In this document: positions 1-6,290 of the stretch, piece by piece | Layout: every line of letters begins with the position of its first letter | Position numbering within the stretch: the first letter of the stretch is position 1 | Assembly (NCBI GenBank): GCA_021812865.1 | Contig: JAKAMP010000169.1 | Coordinates: forward strand, 1-6,573 | Direction of reading: 5' to 3' | Source: Bacteroidota bacterium | GTDB taxonomy: Bacteria > Bacteroidota > Bacteroidia > Bacteroidales > JAAYUG01 | DNA: 6,573 nt | Notes under the pieces: model-generated | Told to the model about the DNA's origin: nothing | Databases searched by the model: none | Seen by the model: only the letters and a program-made list of their open reading frames with translations | Program-made: the position numbers and the translations under genes

Positions 1-70
1 TAACTTCATTTTCGTCAACACCTAATTTATCAACGATGATAGCTTTTACTCTTGAAGCAATGTCAGACAT
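1..70 (-). CDS. acpP: Acyl carrier protein, N-terminal part only (runs off the left edge)
   Basis: The reverse strand from the ATG at 70-68 encodes 23 residues beginning MSDIASRVKAIIVDKLGVDE, the first amphipathic helix of a type II fatty-acid-synthase acyl carrier protein. The cytosolic carrier holds growing acyl chains on a phosphopantetheine arm. The modified serine (DSL motif, near residue 36 in the family) lies outside the window and cannot be checked. The gene is divergent from purN; in Bacteroidetes acpP is commonly followed by fabF and rnc, which would be to the left of this window (known context, not seen here). Base composition is lower in G+C than in leuS. The identification rests on 23 residues, but both these residues and the neighbour fit well. 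Confidence 0.9.
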   Translation of the reverse strand, partial: MSDIASRVKAIIVDKLGVDENEV

Positions 71-156
71 AATCTAAAGTTTTAAGTTTAACGTCATTTT
101 GTCTACGGTGCAAATGAAAGGTAATTCTGTTAAAAAACAAAATTTTTTTGCAGCGC

Positions 157-188
157 CAAAATTATATTATTTTATTCTTATTTTACAA
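157..188 (-). promoter_or_regulatory. Candidate Bacteroidetes-type promoter for acpP
   Basis: On the minus strand TAATTTTG (164-157) matches the -7 consensus TAnnTTTG, and a TTG (188-186) lies 21 bases upstream, within the usual spacing for the -33 box. The predicted start near position 150 would give acpP an untranslated leader of about 80 bases. The whole 71-233 interval is AT-rich, so chance matches are plausible. I could not settle on a purN promoter in the opposite direction: TATCTCTG at 213-220 is one mismatch from the -7 consensus, but its upstream TTTG (194-197) is too close and the leader would be very short. Confidence 0.35.
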
Positions 189-233
189 TCTTATTTGATA
201 AACGCCTTTTTTTATCTCTGTAATTTACATAAA

Positions 234-812
234 ATGAACAATATAGCAATTTTTGCTTCCGGAAGTGGAACCAATGCCGAAGCGCTAATCCGGTACTTTA
301 CAAACCATACCTTTGTGCATGTTTCGCTTGTGCTGTCGAATAAAGCGGATGCTTATGTGCTGGAGCGAGCTAAAAACCTGGGTGTTAGCAGGGTCGTTTT
401 CAATAAGGCACAGCTTAACCAGGCGGGATTCATTGCAAATATCCTGAAGGAACATCGCATTCATTATATCGTTCTGGCCGGTTTCTTATGGCTGATGCCG
501 GACGATTTACTGCGCAAGTATGAACGAAAGATCTTGAATATTCACCCGGCTTTGCTCCCAAAATACGGAGGGAAAGGCATGTATGGCATGCGTGTGCACG
601 AAGCAGTGGCTGCAAACCAGGAACACGAATCGGGCATCACCATTCATTTTGTGGATCCTGTGTATGATCACGGAGAGATCATTTTTCAAGCAAAATGCCC
701 TGTTGAGGCCTCCGATACGCCCGAAATGATTGCAGCGAAGGTACACCAGCTCGAGTATGCCCATTACCCGCGGGTAGTGGAAGAAGTGATACGAAAATCT
801 ATTCAGGAATAG
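234..812 (+). CDS. purN: Phosphoribosylglycinamide formyltransferase (GAR transformylase, PurN type), 192 aa
   Basis: The enzyme transfers the formyl group of 10-formyltetrahydrofolate to glycinamide ribonucleotide, the third step of de novo purine synthesis in the cytosol. Visible marks are the N-terminal phosphate-binding loop SGSGTN (residues 9-14), the active-site segment NIHPALLPKYGG with Asn102 and His104, and the later segment around Asp145 (VYDHGEI). These correspond to the Asn, His and Asp catalytic residues of E. coli PurN (106, 108, 144). The length is normal for the family. The ATG at 234 is chosen because the protein then begins MNNIAIFASGSGTN, as expected. The frame stays open upstream to a TTG at 99, but those 45 residues are hydrophobic, low in complexity and unlike PurN. 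No Shine-Dalgarno is seen, only an A-rich leader. The gene is divergent from acpP and convergent with the M23 peptidase gene. Confidence 0.96.
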   Translation: MNNIAIFASGSGTNAEALIRYFTNHTFVHVSLVLSNKADAYVLERAKNLGVSRVVFNKAQLNQAGFIANILKEHRIHYIVLAGFLWLMPDDLLRKYERKILNIHPALLPKYGGKGMYGMRVHEAVAANQEHESGITIHFVDPVYDHGEIIFQAKCPVEASDTPEMIAAKVHQLEYAHYPRVVEEVIRKSIQE

Positions 813-841
813 CGCGGGTCGGTTACTTCAGGTCAACGCGC
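812..841. terminator. Weak hairpin in the convergent gap between purN and the M23 gene
   Basis: GCGCG (812-816) can pair with CGCGC (837-841) across the 35-bp gap between two converging genes; the left arm begins within the purN stop codon. GTT (822-824) and AAC (835-837) offer an alternative inner pairing. No T-run follows on either strand, so a Rho-independent terminator is not shown. It is listed because both transcripts must end near here and this is the only structure in the gap. Confidence 0.2.
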
Positions 842-847
842 ACAGGC

Positions 848-2095
848 TTATCTCATCTCCGACAATCGTTCCAGGCACACATTCCTCACAGAATCGAAGC
901 GAGCCCTGCCACTGTCCTGAATAGGTTCCACAGGCGGTGCGCTGAATTTTAAGGGGTCAATGGCCGACCCATTTTTATACAGCCGGAAATCGAGATGTGG
1001 ACCGGTACTCATGCCCGAACTTCCCACGTAACCGATCACCTGGCCCTGTTTCACTTCGCTGCCCTGGTGTATTCCTTTTGCAAACTGCATCAGGTGAAGG
1101 TATGCGGTTGTGTACAAGCTGTTGTGCCTGATCTTGATCATCCGGCCTGAGCCGCCGTCATACCCGGCAGCGATCACTCTCCCGTCGCCTATGGCAAGTA
1201 CGGGTGTTCCATACGGTGCAGCGTAGTCCACCCCATGATGCGGCCTCACAATGCGCAGGATGGGATGCATCCTCCGGTTGGTGAACCGCGAGCTGATCCT
1301 CGAAAAGTGCAGGGGCGCCTTCAAAAATTCCTTGCGCAGGCTGTTCCCGTCCTGATCGAAGTACGAAAGCCGGTCGTCCTGCACGAAGGGAATGGCATAG
1401 TAGCTTTCCCCGCGGTGGTAAAAGCAAGCTGCCTTCACTTCACCCAGCTCAATGAGCTGCGAATCCACATACACCTCGTCATATATTATGCGGAAGCTGT
1501 CTCTTGGCTGCAGGGCGAAGAAGTCGACCGACCATGCATAAATGTCCGACATGGCGATGGCCAGCAAGGGAGAGACCTTCTCTTCATCGAGCGTATTCCA
1601 GAGGGAAGAATGGATCACCCCGGTAACTTCCCGCTCAACCGTGCGCGTGGGCTTTTGTTTCCAGGCCACGGTCACAGGTTCAGACAGGCTGATCAGCAGG
1701 TAATCGGTGGGTGTATTTTCATACACAATATATTTGAGTGTGCGCAGCGAATCGAGGGTGTAAAACAGCGTGTATTTGTCGCCAGGCTTAACTTTTCTGA
1801 AGTCAAACACCGGCTTCATGCTGTCGATCACCGTGGCAATAAGCGAATTGTTGAGCTGAAGCTCGTACAACAGGTTTCCGAAGGAGCTGTTTCGTTTCAT
1901 CTGTCCTTCTTCTATATCGAACGAATCGAGGTTCAGCCCGTACAGCAGCGGCGGCGCTTCTTTGGCTATTTCTGTTTCTATTTCCCTGGTTTCTTTTGCC
2001 AGCTGACGGTTGTTGTAGAAGCGGATGGCCATGAGGGAAAGCAGGATCGCTATGGCCGGAACCAGCAGGTAAAGCAGCGTTTTCTTTATTTTCAT
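848..2095 (-). CDS. Membrane-anchored M23 (LytM/MepM-like) peptidoglycan metallopeptidase, 415 aa
   Basis: Probably cleaves peptide cross-links in the periplasm. Residues 1-28 are a basic start and one hydrophobic segment without a lipobox cysteine, so a signal anchor is likely. Residues about 75-260 resemble the regulatory N-terminal domains of MepM/Csd3-type proteins (e.g. DFRKVKPGDKYTL near 98-110). The M23 domain follows at about 261-384. Its zinc motif is HHGVD (His286 and Asp290 as LytM-type ligands), with His334 in YLHL and His367 in GPHLDF. The second histidine of the usual HxH motif is replaced by Asp369. Related Bacteroidetes peptidases, as I recall, also vary at this site, so the enzyme may be active with an acidic third ligand; loss of activity is the alternative. 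The ATG overlaps the yitT stop codon (ATGA), implying translational coupling as the last gene of the leuS operon. The exact cross-link cut cannot be read from sequence. Confidence 0.92.
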   Translation of the reverse strand: MKIKKTLLYLLVPAIAILLSLMAIRFYNNRQLAKETREIETEIAKEAPPLLYGLNLDSFDIEEGQMKRNSSFGNLLYELQLNNSLIATVIDSMKPVFDFRKVKPGDKYTLFYTLDSLRTLKYIVYENTPTDYLLISLSEPVTVAWKQKPTRTVEREVTGVIHSSLWNTLDEEKVSPLLAIAMSDIYAWSVDFFALQPRDSFRIIYDEVYVDSQLIELGEVKAACFYHRGESYYAIPFVQDDRLSYFDQDGNSLRKEFLKAPLHFSRISSRFTNRRMHPILRIVRPHHGVDYAAPYGTPVLAIGDGRVIAAGYDGGSGRMIKIRHNSLYTTAYLHLMQFAKGIHQGSEVKQGQVIGYVGSSGMSTGPHLDFRLYKNGSAIDPLKFSAPPVEPIQDSGRARFDSVRNVCLERLSEMR

Positions 2096-2946
2096 CCTTT
2101 AATGGGTTCAAAGCCCTGTCCGTATACGCCCATCACGCTGGTCATGGAGAAAAATGCTTCTTTATCTACCTGCTTGATGATGCGGAATACATGACTGGCA
2201 TCGGTTTTACGCACCATGATCATGAGCACCTTTTGTTTGTCCCTCGAATACCAGCCTTCGCCATCCATGAGGGTCACGCCGCGTTTCACTTCATTGGCGA
2301 TGCGCGCGGCAATTTCTTCGTATTTTTTTGAAATGATAAAGATCTGGTAACTCTGTTTCGACCCCGAAAATACCAGGTCGATGGTGTATGCAGTGATGGC
2401 CATGGTGACGTAACCATACACTGTTTTTTCGATGGAATGGAAAATCAGGTAGGAGGAGGAAATGATCACCACGTCGAGGTAGAGAATGATCCTTCCGGGA
2501 CTGATGTTCCTGTACTTGTTCACGATCAGGGCAATGATGTCCGTTCCCCCTGTACTTCCTCCCTGGGTGAATACAATGCCCACGCCTGCACCGCCCAGAA
2601 TACCGCCAATGACGGATGACATGAACGTGTCGTTCACCACGGCATTTTTAAAAACCACCTGCAGGATGGAGTAAAAGAACGACAACACCACCACCGAATA
2701 AATGGTTTTCAATCCGAAGCCGCTGCCCAGGATTTTCAGGGCAATCGCAATGAGTACGGCATTGATGATGAGGAAGGGAATACCCATTTTAATTCCAGTG
2801 GCATAATAGATGAGGGTAGCTACACCGCTTACGCCGCCTCCAGTGATCTTAGCAGGAATGAGGAAGATGGTCCACCCCAGGGCATTGAGAAAGAGGCCCA
2901 GGGTGATGATGATGTTGGGTTTTAACCATTCAAAGGTTTTTTTCAT
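2092..2946 (-). CDS. YitT family integral membrane protein (DUF161 plus C-terminal DUF2179), 284 aa
   Basis: A polytopic inner-membrane protein whose substrate is not known for the family. Hydrophobic segments lie roughly at 12-30, 39-70, 80-98, 111-127 and 152-190. Two glycine-rich family signatures are visible: ITGGGVSG at residues 34-41 and TQGGSTGGTDI at 127-137, typical of the YitT membrane domain. The soluble C-terminal part (about 200-280) matches DUF2179, a small alpha/beta domain thought to bind a ligand; it contains GVTLMDGEGWYS and ends near SVMGVYGQGFEPIKG. The ATG at 2946 is preferred because MKKTFEWLKPN leads directly into the first membrane segment; upstream extension would overlap leuS and adds charged, unrelated residues. 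It starts 5 bp after the leuS stop and its TGA overlaps the peptidase ATG, so it is the middle gene of the operon. No Shine-Dalgarno is seen. A transport or sensing role would be inference only. Confidence 0.93.
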   Translation of the reverse strand: MKKTFEWLKPNIIITLGLFLNALGWTIFLIPAKITGGGVSGVATLIYYATGIKMGIPFLIINAVLIAIALKILGSGFGLKTIYSVVVLSFFYSILQVVFKNAVVNDTFMSSVIGGILGGAGVGIVFTQGGSTGGTDIIALIVNKYRNISPGRIILYLDVVIISSSYLIFHSIEKTVYGYVTMAITAYTIDLVFSGSKQSYQIFIISKKYEEIAARIANEVKRGVTLMDGEGWYSRDKQKVLMIMVRKTDASHVFRIIKQVDKEAFFSMTSVMGVYGQGFEPIKG

Positions 2947-2951
2947 GATAT

Positions 2952-5711
2952 TCAGATAACCATGTTGATGATCTTTCCGGGTACAACGATGACCTTCTTC
3001 GGAGGAGCGCCATTGAGCCACTTCTGGGCATTCGGATCGGCCAACACGGCTTTTTCGATCTCCTGCGGCGACAGACCCAGCGGCAGCTCAAGCTTAAAAC
3101 GCATCTTCCCATTGAACGACACGGGATAGGTGAATACGTCCTCCACGAGGTATTCGGGATTGGCTTCAGGGAAGCGGGCATCGAAAACGGTGGTGTCATG
3201 TCCCAGCAGGCTCCAGAGTTCCTCGGTAATGTGCGGGGCAAAAGGAGCCAGCAGGATCACCAGGGGCTCGAGTATGTCCTTCTTGTTGCATTTCAGGTCG
3301 GTAAGCTCATTCACGCAGATCATGAAATTGCTCACGCTGGTGTTGAACGAGAAACGCTCGATGTCGTCCCTGATCTTCTTAATGGTCTTGTGCAGTACCT
3401 TCAGTTCCTGCGGAGTGGGAACTTCCTGGCTCAGCCTGAACGCATTCATCTGGTCGTGGAACAGGCGCCAGAGCTTGCGGAAGAACTTGTGCACCCCGTC
3501 GATGCCGTTGGTGTCCCAGGGTTTGGACTGCTCCAGCGGACCAAGGAACATCTCGTACATGCGCAGGGTGTCGGCTCCATAGCGCTCGATGATGGTGTCG
3601 GGGTTCACCACGTTGAACATCGATTTGGACATCTTCTCCACCGCCCACCCGCAGATGTAGTGGCCATCCTCGAGGATGAACCCGGCAGCGGCATATTCGG
3701 GATTCCACTTTTTGAAGGCTTCGATATCGAGCTGGTCATTGTCCACGATATTCACATCCACATGGATGGCTGTGGTGTCGTATTGATCTTTCAGGTTGAG
3801 CGATACGAAGGTGTTGGTGTTTTTGATACGGTATACAAAACTGGATCTTCCCTGGATCATCCCCTGGTTGATCAGCTTGCGGTAGGGTTCGTCTTTGCAC
3901 ACCACGCTGGTGTCGAACAGGAACTTGTTCCAGAAGCGGGAATAGATGAGGTGGCCGGTGGCATGTTCCGTGCCTCCGATATACAGGTCCACATCCTGCC
4001 AGTAATCATCGGCTTCTTTCGAAAGCAGGGCTTTGTCGTTTTTCGGATCCATGTACCTGAGATAATAGGCCGACGATCCTGCAAAGCCCGGCATGGTGCT
4101 CAGCTCGAGCTTGTAACCATCCTTAGTTTTCCAGTGTTTCGCCCGGCCGAGGGGTGGTTCACCTTTCTCCGTGGGCTGAAACGATTCCACTTCGGGCAGG
4201 GTAAGGGGAAGCTGGTCTTCGGGCAGCGGGAAGGCTATGCCGTCCTTATAAAATATGGGGAAAGGTTCGCCCCAATACCTTTGCCTGGAGAAGATGGCAT
4301 CGCGGATGCGGTACTGCACCTTGGGTGTGCCCAGTCCCCTGCGGCTAATCTCCTCGTTCACCCTGCGGATGGCATCGGGCACGACGAGCCCGGTAATGAA
4401 ATCGCTGTTGATCACTTTGGCATCCCAGCTGTCGAAGGCTTCTTTTTCGATGTCGCCGCCTTCGATCACGGGGACAATGGGCAGTTGGAAGGCTTTGGCG
4501 AAGTCCCAGTCGCGCTGGTCGTGGGCAGGCACAGCCATGATGGCGCCCGTGCCATACCCGGCCAGCACGTAATCGCTTACCCAGATGGGAATTTCTTCTC
4601 CCGTGAAGGGATGAATAACGTATGCCCCCGTGAACCTGCCTGTTTTTCGGGTATCGGCCATGCGCTCACGCTCGTTTCTCTTTTTTACCTCGGTTACGTA
4701 GGCATCCACCTCGGCCTTCTGCGCCGGGGTAGTGATCTTTTCCACCCATTCGCTTTCGGGCGCCAGCACCATAAAGGTCACGCCCCAGAGGGTATCCGGA
4801 CGGGTAGTGAAGATTACCAAGGGTTCGTTGTAATCTTTGATGCGAAAGGCGATTTCTGCGCCTTCGCTGCGCCCGATCCAGTTGCGCTGCATTTCTTTGA
4901 GGGAATCTGACCAGTCGAGCAGATCGAGGCCCTCGAGCAGGCGCAGTGCATAGGCCGTAACGCGCAGGAGCCACTGCTTCATCTTGCGTTGTTCCACCGG
5001 ATGGCCGCCGCGGATGGATACGCCGTCCCTTACCTCGTCGTTGGCCAATACCGTACCCAGGGCCGGGCACCAGTTCACGGTGGCATCGGCCTGGTAGGCA
5101 ATGCGGTAGTTCATGAGGAGGTCCATGCGCTGCTTTTCATTCATGGACTTCCAGCCCGCTGCGGTGAAGGGTTCATGCTCGTTGCAGGCGGCATCGATGC
5201 CGGCGCTGCCGTTCTTCTCAAAGGCGGCGATGAGGATTTCTATGCTCTCGGCTTTATTGGTTTTTCGGTTGTACCAGTGATTGAACATGCGGAGAAAGGC
5301 CCACTGGGTCCATTTGTAATAGGCCGGGTCGCAGGTCTTCACCTCGCGTTCCCAGTCGTACGAAAAACCTATCTTGTCGAGCTGTTCGCGGTAGCGGGCA
5401 ATATTTTTTTCGGTGGTCACGGCAGGATGCTGGCCGGTTTGGATGGCATACTGCTCGGCCGGCAGCCCGAAGGCATCGTATCCCATGGGATGCAGCACGT
5501 TGTAGCCTGAAAGACGTTTATAGCGTGAGAAAATATCGGAAGCAATGTATCCCAACGGGTGGCCCACATGCAGTCCCGCGCCCGAGGGGTAAGGAAACAT
5601 ATCAAGCACATAGTATTTCGGACGGCTGCGATCAATCTCCACCTGGTAGGTTTTCTTCTCCACCCAGTATTTCTGCCATTTCTTCTCGATTTCCCTGAAA
5701 TTGTAATCCAT
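2952..5711 (-). CDS. leuS: Leucyl-tRNA synthetase, 919 aa
   Basis: Class I synthetase that charges tRNA-Leu with leucine in the cytosol and edits mischarged products. The HIGH-type motif is HVGH (residues 48-51) and the KMSKS loop is exact (693-697). The CP1 editing domain shows the threonine-rich TTRPDT (302-307) and [15 protein letters not shown], with the conserved aspartate at 398 that excludes leucine from editing. A leucine-specific insertion precedes KMSKS (about 620-690), followed by the helical anticodon-binding domain and a complete C-terminal domain ending at PGKIINMVI. Two lineage features are visible: an insertion at about 150-200, and a zinc-knuckle region where only Cys215 of NWCP remains. 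Both fit Bacteroidetes LeuRS as I know it. The start at 5711 gives the standard N-terminus [16 protein letters not shown]. It is the first gene of an operon with yitT and an M23 peptidase; no T-box or leader-peptide attenuator is evident in its short leader. Confidence 0.98.
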   Translation of the reverse strand: MDYNFREIEKKWQKYWVEKKTYQVEIDRSRPKYYVLDMFPYPSGAGLHVGHPLGYIASDIFSRYKRLSGYNVLHPMGYDAFGLPAEQYAIQTGQHPAVTTEKNIARYREQLDKIGFSYDWEREVKTCDPAYYKWTQWAFLRMFNHWYNRKTNKAESIEILIAAFEKNGSAGIDAACNEHEPFTAAGWKSMNEKQRMDLLMNYRIAYQADATVNWCPALGTVLANDEVRDGVSIRGGHPVEQRKMKQWLLRVTAYALRLLEGLDLLDWSDSLKEMQRNWIGRSEGAEIAFRIKDYNEPLVIFTTRPDTLWGVTFMVLAPESEWVEKITTPAQKAEVDAYVTEVKKRNERERMADTRKTGRFTGAYVIHPFTGEEIPIWVSDYVLAGYGTGAIMAVPAHDQRDWDFAKAFQLPIVPVIEGGDIEKEAFDSWDAKVINSDFITGLVVPDAIRRVNEEISRRGLGTPKVQYRIRDAIFSRQRYWGEPFPIFYKDGIAFPLPEDQLPLTLPEVESFQPTEKGEPPLGRAKHWKTKDGYKLELSTMPGFAGSSAYYLRYMDPKNDKALLSKEADDYWQDVDLYIGGTEHATGHLIYSRFWNKFLFDTSVVCKDEPYRKLINQGMIQGRSSFVYRIKNTNTFVSLNLKDQYDTTAIHVDVNIVDNDQLDIEAFKKWNPEYAAAGFILEDGHYICGWAVEKMSKSMFNVVNPDTIIERYGADTLRMYEMFLGPLEQSKPWDTNGIDGVHKFFRKLWRLFHDQMNAFRLSQEVPTPQELKVLHKTIKKIRDDIERFSFNTSVSNFMICVNELTDLKCNKKDILEPLVILLAPFAPHITEELWSLLGHDTTVFDARFPEANPEYLVEDVFTYPVSFNGKMRFKLELPLGLSPQEIEKAVLADPNAQKWLNGAPPKKVIVVPGKIINMVI

Positions 5712-5747
5712 GGTAAAGTATTTTTATTCTCTGTGGTATAAAGCTTA

Positions 5748-5776
5748 CAAAAGTAAAAAATATTGGGGATCGGCAA
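5748..5776 (-). promoter_or_regulatory. Candidate Bacteroidetes-type promoter for the leuS operon
   Basis: Reading the minus strand, CTTG (TTG at 5776-5774) is followed after 18 bases by TACTTTTG (5755-5748), an exact match to the TAnnTTTG -7 element. The predicted start near 5741 gives leuS a leader of about 30 bases, AT-rich and without Shine-Dalgarno. The identical arrangement occurs in front of the divergent tRNA gene, which strengthens both calls. Confidence 0.65.
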
Positions 5777-5873
5777 GAAATTTCGAAAGCTTTTGGCCCC
5801 GGTGGGCGGCAGGAGGCCGGGTTTCTTTTATGGCTTACAGTGTGCCTGAAAAACTGAAGGAGAGGGGACAGGC

Positions 5874-5902
5874 TTGATTTGTGATAAAATTTTATACTTT
5901 TG
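5874..5902 (+). promoter_or_regulatory. Candidate Bacteroidetes-type promoter for tRNA-Arg
   Basis: CTTG (TTG at 5874-5876), an 18-base spacer and TACTTTTG (5895-5902) match the phylum's -33/-7 promoter. The predicted start near 5909 lies 5 bases before the mature tRNA, a typical short leader. The interval between this and the leuS promoter (5777-5873) holds a GC-rich patch with an imperfect inverted repeat (5798-5802 with 5817-5821) but no gene I can support. Confidence 0.65.
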
Positions 5903-5913
5903 TGCCCAGTTCC

Positions 5914-5986
5914 GGCCCCGTAGTTCAATGGATAGAATATCAGATTCCGATTCTGAGGGTTGTGGGTTCGAGTCCCGCCGGGGTCA
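5914..5986 (+). tRNA. tRNA-Arg, anticodon CCG (reads CGG)
   Basis: A full 73-base cloverleaf can be drawn by hand. The acceptor stem pairs 5914-5920 with 5979-5985 (one G-U pair). The D arm pairs 5923-5926 with 5935-5938, with GG in the loop. The anticodon stem TCAGA/TCTGA (5940-5944, 5952-5956) is perfect around the loop TTCCGAT, giving anticodon CCG at 5947-5949. The T arm is 5962-5978 with loop TTCGAGT. The discriminator is A (5986). Adenine at D-loop position 20 (5932), C35 and G36 agree with known arginine identity elements. The 3' CCA is not encoded (CTG follows), so it must be added after transcription. It has its own promoter upstream and a terminator downstream, so it appears to be a single-gene unit. 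Confidence 0.96.
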
Positions 5987-5999
5987 CTGAAAGATTATT

Positions 6000-6042
6000 A
6001 ATCCCTTCTGATTCAATTGATTGGAAGGGATTTTTGTTTTTT
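6000..6042 (+). terminator. Rho-independent terminator after tRNA-Arg
   Basis: AATCCCTTC (6000-6008) pairs perfectly with GAAGGGATT (6024-6032) across a 15-base loop, and the stem runs into a T-tract broken by one G (6031-6042). It begins 14 bases after the tRNA 3' end, so it most likely ends the tRNA transcript. On the minus strand the hairpin lacks a comparable T-run. Confidence 0.85.
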
Positions 6043-6290
6043 GAATGAAAATATGTTTCAATGTTCTCGGCCGATTGATCAGAGCAGAATGCATATGGGA
6101 GGCTGAGGCGTTGAGCAGAGTCCCATCTTTCTTCATCCTAGCACCAGTACCTGCTTGACCTGAAGGGCCTGGCTGGATATGAATCCCGTGTGTAGCTTGG
6201 TGCAAGCGAAAGTCACAGAGCTTGCCGAAATGCAATCTCCGCTAATGTTAATGGAGGAACATTCTGCTCGATGTTGGCTTAAAACATTTT
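6043..6290. other. Non-coding or unassigned segment between the tRNA terminator and the partial AT-rich gene
   Basis: About half G+C from 6061 to 6240, unlike the AT-rich frame to its right. No gene here can be supported. The best short frames are a plus-strand 37-codon frame (6045-6158, beginning MKICFNVLGRL) and a minus-strand frame that runs into the tRNA terminator; neither resembles a known family or has a clear start signal. No tRNA-end duplication that would mark an attachment site was found by eye. What is present is a set of inverted repeats, listed separately. It could be a structured RNA, a decayed mobile-element remnant, or plain intergenic DNA. Confidence 0.5.
6082..6269. repeat. 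Inverted-repeat cluster closed by a 10-bp perfect pair
   Basis: GAGCAGAATG (6082-6091) is the exact reverse complement of CATTCTGCTC (6260-6269), 168 bases apart. Inside lie shorter perfect pairs: ATGGGA/TCCCAT (6095-6100 with 6121-6126), GCACCA/TGGTGC (6141-6146 with 6198-6203), and two mutually exclusive hairpins sharing the CAAGC arm (6195-6199 with 6203-6207, or 6202-6207 with 6220-6225). A partial direct copy GAGCAGAG occurs at 6113-6120. The nested order is compatible with one folded RNA or with element ends, but a 10-bp pair is not rare by chance over such a length. Confidence 0.35.

Noticed and set aside
99..233. In-frame 45-residue N-terminal extension of purN from a TTG
   Set aside because: The added residues are hydrophobic and AT-driven, do not resemble PurN, and the family N-terminus begins exactly at the ATG at 234.
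1235..2194. 319-codon plus-strand open frame
   Set aside because: Antisense to the M23 peptidase and the end of yitT; the product is rich in His, Arg and Phe with no domain character.
2947..3021. Longer yitT start overlapping leuS
   Set aside because: The extra residues are read from leuS codons in another frame and are unlike YitT N-termini; the ATG at 2946 sits right before the first membrane segment.
3198..4910. 570-codon plus-strand open frame
   Set aside because: It lies wholly antisense to leuS, which has every expected motif; long antisense frames arise from the codon bias of a G+C-rich gene. The translation resembles no family I know.
5785..5825. GC-rich imperfect inverted repeat followed by TTTCTTTTA, resembling a terminator
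   Set aside because: The stem is only 5 bp (5798-5802 with 5817-5821) with mismatched flanks, and no plus-strand gene ends before it.
6045..6158. 37-codon plus-strand frame just after the terminator (begins MKICFNVLGRL)
   Set aside because: Its ATG follows the terminator T-tract with no promoter or ribosome-binding cue, and the product has no recognisable features; length alone is within chance.
5984..6235. 83-codon minus-strand open frame
   Set aside because: It would run through the tRNA terminator hairpin and into the 3' end of the tRNA gene, and shows no recognisable domain.
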